Shown: one piece after another, positions 7,930 to 13,551 of the stretch | How positions within the stretch are numbered: the stretch's first letter is position 1 | Layout of the letters: the number at the start of each line of letters is the position of its first letter | NCBI GenBank assembly: GCA_020441605.1 | Contig: JAGRLX010000125.1 | Span: forward strand, 1 to 13,551 | DNA: 13,551 nucleotides | Source: Alphaproteobacteria bacterium | GTDB lineage: Bacteria > Pseudomonadota > Alphaproteobacteria > Rhizobiales > Aestuariivirgaceae | Direction of reading: 5' to 3' | Notes under the pieces: generated by a model | Told to the model about the DNA's origin: nothing | Databases searched by the model: none | Seen by the model: the letters and a program-made list of their open reading frames with translations, nothing else | Translations under genes and position numbers: made by a program

Positions 7930-10900
7930 ATGAGTCGGCGGTGTCATAGTGTGGGCAGCTTTGCCAGCCTGGTCCGGCTGATGGCGCTTGGCGTCATCGT
8001 CGTGCTGCTGGGCATTCGGGCCACATTCGCCCTCGGTCCCGCGGACCTTGCCTTCACCGCGTCCAATCTCGATCTCTCCCCCTATCTGGCGTGGCTCGAG
8101 ACCGAGGTGCGCGATATCCCCATCGAGCGACCGGATGTGGAGAGTGACAAGAAGCAGTTCATGACCCTGCGCGGCAAGGGATCTGGCCCACTGTTTCACT
8201 GGCTGGCGGCCGGTTTCAAGAATTCCTCGGATAAGGACCTGTCTGCGGTGATCGTCGTGCCCGACCAGGGCTTCGTGGGTTCCGGCCTGAGGTTTCCCAA
8301 GCCTCTCGGCGGCAGGATCGTGAGCATCACAACCGCGGGAAGCATCACGCTGGAGCCATTGGAACTGGCCGGCAAGAGCGCCTTCTCCTTTACGTTGCCG
8401 CCGGGCGGCTCGGGCGCCGTTGCCTTCGAGACACTGTCGCGGACGCTGCCTGGTGCAGCACTCTGGCACCGGGCAGACCTCGATGCCCAGAAGGATTATC
8501 TCGCATTCTTCCGTGGCGCGATTCTGGGCATTTCAGCCTTGCTCACGGCGGCCATGTTCGCGCTCTATGGCTTCAGGTCGAGGCCGGTCTTCCTTGCCGC
8601 GGGTGGCTTCGCGCTGGCGAGTGTCGCTTTCATGGTGCTGGAGGCGGGGCATCTGCCCCTGCTCATCGACGCGCTTCAGGCCCCCATCCTCAACCTGCAG
8701 AATGCACGGTCCGTCATCGAAGGCACCATGGCGGCCTTCCTGCTGCTTCTCTTGGTGTCGCAGACCGAGTTGCGCCGCCTCTCGCCGGTGCTGGGCAATC
8801 TCCTAGGCATCATCGGCGGTCTGCTGATGGCGCTACCCATCTACGGCTTTGCCGAGCCGCTGCTGGCCGCAGCGATTGCCCGCGCCGTCTTCGTCGTGGT
8901 GGCTGTCGGCGGCTTCCTGCTGGTCTTCTGGTTATGGCAGCGCGGCGAGATCAAGGCCGAGACATCGCTCGTGGCCTGGTCGGCGATTCTGCTGTGGACT
9001 TTCGTCGCCGCCGTCTCCGCCCTTTCGGACGCGACCAATGCAGTCCTCTCGCCGATCCTCCTGTCGAGCCTCTGCGCTGTACTGGTCATCCTGGGTTTCA
9101 CCTTGACCCATTATGCCTTCAGTCAGGGGTATCTCACGCGGCATTTCTTTCGTGAGGCCGGTCGGCGGGCCCTCGCCCTCGCCGGTGCCCGCGCATATGT
9201 ATGGGACTGGCAACCGGCCGAAGGCGAACTTCACGTGAGCGAGGAGATCGAGCGGGCGCTGGGATTGCCAGCCGGCCTGATTGCCGATGCGGGCGCGGAA
9301 GCCTTCATCGAACTGATGCACCCGGCCGACAGGAGTGCCTATCTCGCCGCCGTCGAGGAGGCCGAAGCCGAAGGGCGTGGCAACATCGAGCGGGAATTCC
9401 GCCTGCGCCACGGCGATGGCAGCTATCGCTGGTTCCAGCTCCGCGCGCGCGCCATGCCTGGCCACGGCCGCCGCGCCGCTCGCTGCATCGGGACCCTGGT
9501 CGACGTGACGGTGACCAAGGAGGCGGAGGAACGGCTGCTAACCGATGCCGTGTATGATCGTGTGACCGGTCTTCCCAATCGGGCCCTCTTCGTTGACCGG
9601 CTGACGCGCGCCCTTGCCGGACTTGGAGCCCCGGCGGAGGCCGGTACCTTCGTGCTCCTGATCGACGTGGATCGCTTCAAGGTGGTAAACGATGCCATGG
9701 GCCATGACGCCGGTGACAATCTGTTGCATGTCATCGGGCGGCGGCTGTTGGCCGAGGCAGGACCTCTCGACAGCGTGGCCCGGCTTCCGGGCGATCAGTT
9801 CGCGATCCTCTTCTTCGAGGCCTCCGAGGACCGCGACATTGCCGAGTTCACCGACAGCATCCTGCGCGCCATCGCCCGGCCGATCATGCTCGACACCCAG
9901 GAAATATTCCTGACCGCGTCAATCGGCGTGGCCCATGTGCGCGATCCGGCCCAATCGGCAGAACAGCTGATGAAGGATGCGGCGATTGCGTTGTATGAGG
10001 CCAAGCGCCGCGGAAGCGGCACCGTCGAAGTGTTCCAGACCTCGATGCGCGACGACCGGGCCGAGCTTGTTGTCCTGGAGCAGGAGTTGCGCCGCGCAAT
10101 CGAGCGCGACGAGATTGAGGTGCATTATCAACCCATCGCCCGGCTCGCCGACATGAACCTCGCCGGTTTCGAGGCGCTGGTCCGCTGGCGGCATCCGACC
10201 CTTGGCCTACTGGCACCGGAAAGCTTCATCGGACTTGCCGAGCAGACCGGCATGATCAAGGACATCGGGAGAGTGGTCCTCAATGAAGCCGGACGCCAGC
10301 TCGGCATCTGGCAGCGGTCGTTCCGCGCGCGCGAGCCGCTCTTCGTCGCGGTCAATATTTCTTCGGCGCAGCTGATCGAGTCGAGCCTGATCGACGATAT
10401 CAAGCTCGTGCTGCACCGGGAGGGCCTGGCCCGCGGCAGCCTGAAGATCGAGATGACCGAGTCGCTCGTGATGCAGTACCCCGAACGGGCCCTGCAGATT
10501 CTCGAGAGGTTCAGGGAACTCGGCGTCGGCGTGGCTTGCGACGATTTCGGCACCGGTTATTCGTCGCTGTCGAGCCTGCGCAAACTGCCGTTCGATACCT
10601 TGAAGGTGGACCGCAGCTTCGTCACCTCCCACGCGCAGGATCAACGGGCGGCGATCATCATGGAATCGATCATCGCCATGGCGCACGCCCTGGGCCTCAT
10701 GGTCGTGGCCGAGGGAATAGAGAACCAGGAGCAGGTCGACACGCTTGGCATGCTCAATTGCGACCTCGGCCAGGGATTCTTCATCGGCAAGCCGATGACC
10801 GCACGGCAGGTGAATGATGCCCTCAACGGCTTGCCCTATGCCTCGTCGACGGGCCGCACGGCGATTACATGGCTGTGGGAGCGCGCCGCCAAGGATCCCC

Positions 10901-11430
10901 ATCAGGAACCAAGCCTCCGCGCCGTGACTTCGGCAAGCATCGCCGAGTCCGCAGATGCCGATCTCTTTGAAGACGCCTTCGTCGAGGAAGACACGGCCAG
11001 CTATTCAGAAGCCATCGGACCCGCTCCTGAGACGGGCTCGCCACCGGGACATGCCGCCATGGCATCGCGCGGGAACTGGCCCATGACAGGATATGGACCC
11101 ACACCGCAGGAGCTGGAAGAGGACGCCATCGCCGAACCGGAGGCGCCAGAACCACATCCGGAGGACGCCGTCCAGGATGACGAAACGCCAGTGGCGGACG
11201 AGCACGGGCCTGACGCCGAGACCGGGGACCCGGACGCGCCGGACACCGAAGAAACGGCACTTGAGCCCGACTCTTCTGACGAGGACGCGCCAGACGCTGG
11301 CGAGCCGCCGCCAAGCGAGGTGACCGTCGAGCCTGCCGCGATAGCCCGGAGGTCCGAGCCGCCCTCCAAACGACGGCGCAAGAAGCGGAAACGGAAGCCG
11401 CCTGCCTCAACCGTGCCCGGCGTCGATTGA
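7930..11430 (+). CDS. Membrane PAS-GGDEF(degenerate)-EAL c-di-GMP protein with charged tail
   Basis: This 1166-residue protein probably degrades c-di-GMP in response to a periplasmic or membrane signal. In order: an N-terminal signal or anchor helix at about 14-35; a periplasmic domain to about 190; seven membrane helices from about 194 to 397, an arrangement like 7TMR-DISM receptors; a PAS domain at about 415-535; GGDEF at about 538-707; and EAL at about 716-957. The GGDEF signature is replaced by PGDQF (620-624). The usual Arg of the inhibitory RxxD site is also absent (GPLD, 611-614), so cyclase activity is unlikely. Nucleotide-contact positions D579 and N587 remain, so GTP binding is possible. 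EAL residues look complete: E748, N809, E841, D871-D872, K892 and E928. A roughly 200-residue disordered tail follows, acidic at about 1058-1135, then ten basic residues at 1147-1156. The start is uncertain because no well-spaced ribosome binding site is seen. Confidence 0.93.
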   Translation: MSRRCHSVGSFASLVRLMALGVIVVLLGIRATFALGPADLAFTASNLDLSPYLAWLETEVRDIPIERPDVESDKKQFMTLRGKGSGPLFHWLAAGFKNSSDKDLSAVIVVPDQGFVGSGLRFPKPLGGRIVSITTAGSITLEPLELAGKSAFSFTLPPGGSGAVAFETLSRTLPGAALWHRADLDAQKDYLAFFRGAILGISALLTAAMFALYGFRSRPVFLAAGGFALASVAFMVLEAGHLPLLIDALQAPILNLQNARSVIEGTMAAFLLLLLVSQTELRRLSPVLGNLLGIIGGLLMALPIYGFAEPLLAAAIARAVFVVVAVGGFLLVFWLWQRGEIKAETSLVAWSAILLWTFVAAVSALSDATNAVLSPILLSSLCAVLVILGFTLTHYAFSQGYLTRHFFREAGRRALALAGARAYVWDWQPAEGELHVSEEIERALGLPAGLIADAGAEAFIELMHPADRSAYLAAVEEAEAEGRGNIEREFRLRHGDGSYRWFQLRARAMPGHGRRAARCIGTLVDVTVTKEAEERLLTDAVYDRVTGLPNRALFVDRLTRALAGLGAPAEAGTFVLLIDVDRFKVVNDAMGHDAGDNLLHVIGRRLLAEAGPLDSVARLPGDQFAILFFEASEDRDIAEFTDSILRAIARPIMLDTQEIFLTASIGVAHVRDPAQSAEQLMKDAAIALYEAKRRGSGTVEVFQTSMRDDRAELVVLEQELRRAIERDEIEVHYQPIARLADMNLAGFEALVRWRHPTLGLLAPESFIGLAEQTGMIKDIGRVVLNEAGRQLGIWQRSFRAREPLFVAVNISSAQLIESSLIDDIKLVLHREGLARGSLKIEMTESLVMQYPERALQILERFRELGVGVACDDFGTGYSSLSSLRKLPFDTLKVDRSFVTSHAQDQRAAIIMESIIAMAHALGLMVVAEGIENQEQVDTLGMLNCDLGQGFFIGKPMTARQVNDALNGLPYASSTGRTAITWLWERAAKDPHQEPSLRAVTSASIAESADADLFEDAFVEEDTASYSEAIGPAPETGSPPGHAAMASRGNWPMTGYGPTPQELEEDAIAEPEAPEPHPEDAVQDDETPVADEHGPDAETGDPDAPDTEETALEPDSSDEDAPDAGEPPPSEVTVEPAAIARRSEPPSKRRRKKRKRKPPASTVPGVD

Positions 11431-11991
11431 CAACATCGCCGGGTCGACCCCGATCTTGTGGAGCGCCATCAGGTATTTGTCTTCGTGCAGGGGGCTGAAC
11501 AGCAGATCGTCGTCCGCGTCGCAGTGAAGCCACCCGTTGTGCTGGATCTCGTCCTCGAGCTGACCCGGCGCCCAGCCGGCATAACCGAGCGCAATATTCG
11601 CCCGTCTCGGCCCGTCACCCCGGACGATGGCCTTCAGTATGTCGAGGGTCGCCGTGAGCGCGATGTGGGTGGTGACCGGAAGACTCGAGTCGGCACTGAA
11701 ATAGTCGCTGGTATGCAGAACGAAGCCGCGCGCCGGCTCGACCGGACCGCCATAGAGCACGGGCATCGACATGACCTCGTCGGGCACACGGTCCGGTTCC
11801 TGCGCATCGAGTTCCAACTCGGACACCAGATCGGCAAGACTCATCATCGGCGTTGCCTTGTTGACGATCAGGCCCATGGCGCCGCTTTCGGAATGGGCAC
11901 AGAGATAGACGAGCGAGTGCTCGAATCTCGGATCCGTCATGCCCGGCATGGCGATCAGCATCTGTCCGTCGAGGTAGTTGCGTTTGTTCAT
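11407..11991 (-). CDS. yqgE: YqgE/AlgH family protein
   Basis: The protein has 194 residues and begins MNKRNYLDGQMLIAMPGM. It carries the family signature DPRFEHSLVYLCAHSESGAMGLIVNK, then VLYGGPVEPARGFVLH and ALGYAGWAPGQLEDEI. The family (DUF179) is widespread in Gram-negatives and probably cytoplasmic; its molecular function is not firmly known. The frame is open upstream to 12078, but that start would add 29 residues with no family similarity. The chosen ATG has GAGG eight bases upstream (+ strand 12000-12003), so 11991 is preferred. Its last 24 bases overlap the 3' end of the convergent GGDEF/EAL gene, and it diverges from the DsbD-like gene. Confidence 0.93.
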   Translation of the reverse strand: MNKRNYLDGQMLIAMPGMTDPRFEHSLVYLCAHSESGAMGLIVNKATPMMSLADLVSELELDAQEPDRVPDEVMSMPVLYGGPVEPARGFVLHTSDYFSADSSLPVTTHIALTATLDILKAIVRGDGPRRANIALGYAGWAPGQLEDEIQHNGWLHCDADDDLLFSPLHEDKYLMALHKIGVDPAMLSIDAGHG

Positions 11992-12071
11992 GCGATCAGC
12001 CTCGTCTGCGCGGAACAACCGTATCCCGCTTTGCCAGCGTAGAAAAGCCCAACATTCTGACAGGATCGTGA

Positions 12072-12100
12072 TTGGCATGGGTCGGCCAGCAGTCCATATA
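12072..12100 (+). promoter_or_regulatory. Candidate sigma-70 promoter for the DsbD-like gene
   Basis: TTGGCA at 12072-12077 and CATATA at 12095-12100 are separated by exactly 17 bases, and resemble alphaproteobacterial housekeeping promoters. Transcription would start at about 12106-12108, which coincides with the annotated ATG at 12108. Either the mRNA is leaderless or translation begins at a later in-frame ATG (12123, 12129 or 12135). No Shine-Dalgarno sequence precedes 12108. Confidence 0.45.
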
Positions 12101-12107
12101 AGCGATC

Positions 12108-12872
12108 ATGAATCGCAGAGCGATGATCATGGCCATGGCGTGTTCCGCCGTGATGGGAGGTGCAACAAGTGCATCGGCCAAGCCTTTTCGCCTGTCGCTG
12201 ACCGGCGATGATTTCGATGGCGAAACCTGGCGGACCGGCATCCGCGTCGAACTCAGCGACGACTGGAAAACCTATTGGCGCATGCCTGGAGATGCCGGCA
12301 TTCCACCCATCTTCGCCTGGAACGGCGAAGCCGATCATCCCCGGGTGAGGGTGCTCTACCCGCTCCCCAGGCGCTTCAACGACGCCAGTGGCGAGACCGT
12401 GGGATACAAACATGAGGTCGTATTCCCGGTGATTGTGAAACCGGGAGAGCAACTGACCCAAAGTCTGCGGCTTGAGGCGTTCTTCGCCGTATGCCGCGAG
12501 ATCTGCATTCCGGTGCAGGCCACCGCCGAAATCGGCCTTGGAACCGCAGTCCGCGATCCTTCGGGCAGTGAACTGGTGGAGGCCTGGATGCGCCGCGTAC
12601 CGATGGCCGGCCAGTTCGTGTCCAGCGCCCGCCTGGACCATGCCGCCGGAAAGCCGGCACTGATCCTGTCCCTGTCGCGTGCCATGAGGGACATATTCGT
12701 GGAGGTCGACGGTTCGGCCTATTTCCGTGCTCCCGGGTTCAACGGCGATGGACGGGAGGCCACGATTGCCATCGACAATATCTCCGATCCCGCAGCATTG
12801 CGCGGAAAGTCGCTGACCCTGACTGGGGACGACGGCGCATCGGGGCTTGAACAGACAATAGCGCTCTCTTAA
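12108..12872 (+). CDS. Exported DsbD/ScsB N-terminal-type thiol domain protein
   Basis: The protein has 254 residues. Residues 1-24 form a signal peptide (basic start, Met/Ala-rich core, cleavage likely after SASA, before KPF), so it should be periplasmic. The remainder resembles the N-terminal periplasmic domain of DsbD/ScsB thiol-disulfide reductases (DsbD_N family). The segment FFAVCREICIPVQA has cysteines at 129 and 133 in a C-x3-C arrangement, closer to ScsB-like proteins than to the C-x5-C of E. coli DsbD. The transmembrane electron-relay and thioredoxin-like domains of full DsbD are absent, so it must get electrons from another membrane partner or act differently. It sits 33 bases before a peroxiredoxin gene on the same strand. 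The start may be 12108 or one of the next in-frame ATGs. Confidence 0.85.
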   Translation: MNRRAMIMAMACSAVMGGATSASAKPFRLSLTGDDFDGETWRTGIRVELSDDWKTYWRMPGDAGIPPIFAWNGEADHPRVRVLYPLPRRFNDASGETVGYKHEVVFPVIVKPGEQLTQSLRLEAFFAVCREICIPVQATAEIGLGTAVRDPSGSELVEAWMRRVPMAGQFVSSARLDHAAGKPALILSLSRAMRDIFVEVDGSAYFRAPGFNGDGREATIAIDNISDPAALRGKSLTLTGDDGASGLEQTIALS

Positions 12873-12905
12873 ATCGCTCTCCAACCAGCAACAGAGGTCC
12901 GCAAC

Positions 12906-13391
12906 ATGACGATCCAGCCAGGCGACAAGCTTCCCTCCAGCGAATTCTCCGTGATGTATCCGGACGGCTTCAAGCGGGTGTCCGGCGACGAGATCTTCGC
13001 GGGGAAGCGTGTCGTGCTGTTTGCGGTGCCGGGCGCCTTCACGCCCACTTGCACCAAGAACCACCTTCCGGGGTTTCTGGAACACGCCGACCGGATCCTT
13101 GCCAAGGGCGTGGATACCATCGCCTGTACCGCCGTCAACGATGTGCACGTGATGAATGCGTGGTCGATCTCCAGCGGCAATACCGACGGCAAGATCATGA
13201 TGCTGGCTGACGGCAATGCCACATTCGCCCGCTCCATCGGACTGAACCGCGACATGTCGGCGGCGAATTTCGGCGAACGCTCGCAGCGCTATTCGATGCT
13301 GGTGGAAGATGGCGTGGTGAAGATCCTCAATCTCGAGGACAAGCCGGGGCTCAATGTCTCCGACGCCGGGACTATTCTCGGCCAGCTCTGA
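12906..13391 (+). CDS. Peroxiredoxin, Prx5-like
   Basis: This is a thiol peroxidase that reduces hydrogen peroxide and organic hydroperoxides. The protein has 161 residues, the usual size of the bacterial Prx5/hybrid-type group, with no signal peptide, so it is cytoplasmic. The active site is [16 protein letters not shown], with peroxidatic C49 and the conserved Thr/Pro around it. A second cysteine at about residue 74 (IACTAVND) sits at a position often Cys in this family. Reductant (glutathione/glutaredoxin or thioredoxin) cannot be told from sequence. AGAGG at 12893-12897 lies eight bases before the ATG. The 3' end overlaps the convergent RNase HI gene by 20 bases. Confidence 0.95.
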   Translation: MTIQPGDKLPSSEFSVMYPDGFKRVSGDEIFAGKRVVLFAVPGAFTPTCTKNHLPGFLEHADRILAKGVDTIACTAVNDVHVMNAWSISSGNTDGKIMMLADGNATFARSIGLNRDMSAANFGERSQRYSMLVEDGVVKILNLEDKPGLNVSDAGTILGQL

Positions 13392-13551
13392 CCTTCTTGA
13401 AGGGGGCCATGCCTTCCCGGGCCAGCTCGTCGGCGCGCTCGTTGTCGTCGTGACCGGCGTGGCCCTTCACCCATTTCCAGGCGATCTCATGCCGGCCCAG
13501 GGCTTGTTCGAGACGTTTCCATAGTTCGGCATTCTTCACCGGCTTCTTGTC
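13372..13551 (-). CDS. rnhA: Ribonuclease HI, C-terminal part (cut by window end)
   Basis: The minus-strand frame is open from the window edge to a TAG at 13372-13374, giving 59 visible residues. They read [13 protein letters not shown], then [20 protein letters not shown] and DELAREGM, which is the classic C-terminal half of RNase HI. The [18 protein letters not shown] segment contains the conserved active-site His (first or second His of GHAGH by family comparison) and the final catalytic Asp of ADELA. The enzyme cleaves RNA in RNA-DNA hybrids and acts in the cytoplasm. The N-terminal part with the other catalytic acids lies outside the window. Its last 20 bases overlap the peroxiredoxin 3' end. 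Confidence 0.93.
   Translation of the reverse strand, partial: DKKPVKNAELWKRLEQALGRHEIAWKWVKGHAGHDDNERADELAREGMAPFKKVRAGRE

Noticed and set aside
11992..12078. 29-residue N-terminal extension of yqgE
   Set aside because: It is not part of the family, and GAGG at proper spacing supports the start at 11991.
11988..13148. 386-codon minus-strand open frame across the DsbD-like and peroxiredoxin genes
   Set aside because: It covers two genes with clear motifs on the other strand and the divergent promoter region. Its translation resembles no family I know.

Overview
The window is GC-rich, densely packed chromosomal DNA from an alphaproteobacterium, most likely in or near the Hyphomicrobiales (rhizobia-like). 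This rests on gene order (ctaD, ctaB, a CoxF-like small ORF, ctaG, ctaE, DUF983, SURF1) and on protein sequence, including the M16 processing peptidase, YqgE, Prx5-type peroxiredoxin and RNase HI. No tRNA, rRNA, CRISPR array, insertion sequence or phage gene was seen. The taxonomic placement is inference; no search was run.

Region 1 (1-4576, + strand) is the aa3-type cytochrome c oxidase cluster. It holds the 3' end of subunit I (ctaD), heme o synthase (ctaB), a 53-residue membrane protein of the CoxF type, the CuB-insertion chaperone CtaG (Cox11), subunit III (ctaE), a zinc-ribbon DUF983 membrane protein and the SURF1 assembly factor. Together they make the catalytic subunit, its heme precursor, its copper centre and the assembly machinery. 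ctaB through ctaG are almost fused, with a 4-nt overlap and then a 1-nt gap. A 183-nt non-coding gap with strong dyad symmetry separates ctaE from DUF983.

Region 2 (4629-11430, + strand) holds threonine synthase (TTG start), an M16 zinc processing peptidase, a RimJ/RimL-type GNAT acetyltransferase and a very large membrane c-di-GMP protein. The last has a signal segment, periplasmic domain, seven membrane helices, PAS, degenerate GGDEF and intact EAL, followed by an acidic tail ending in a run of ten basic residues.

Region 3 (11407-13551) holds yqgE (-), a stand-alone exported DsbD/ScsB N-terminal-type thiol domain (+), a Prx5-like peroxiredoxin (+), and the C-terminal part of RNase HI (-, cut by the window edge). 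The yqgE and DsbD-like genes diverge from a 116-bp region carrying a good promoter candidate. The two convergent pairs overlap at their 3' ends by 24 and 20 nt.

Most of the window is housekeeping DNA. No clearly new multi-gene system was found. The points most worth a second look are the architecture of the GGDEF/EAL protein with its charged tail, the orphan DsbD-type domain with a possibly leaderless transcript, and the structured ctaE-DUF983 gap.
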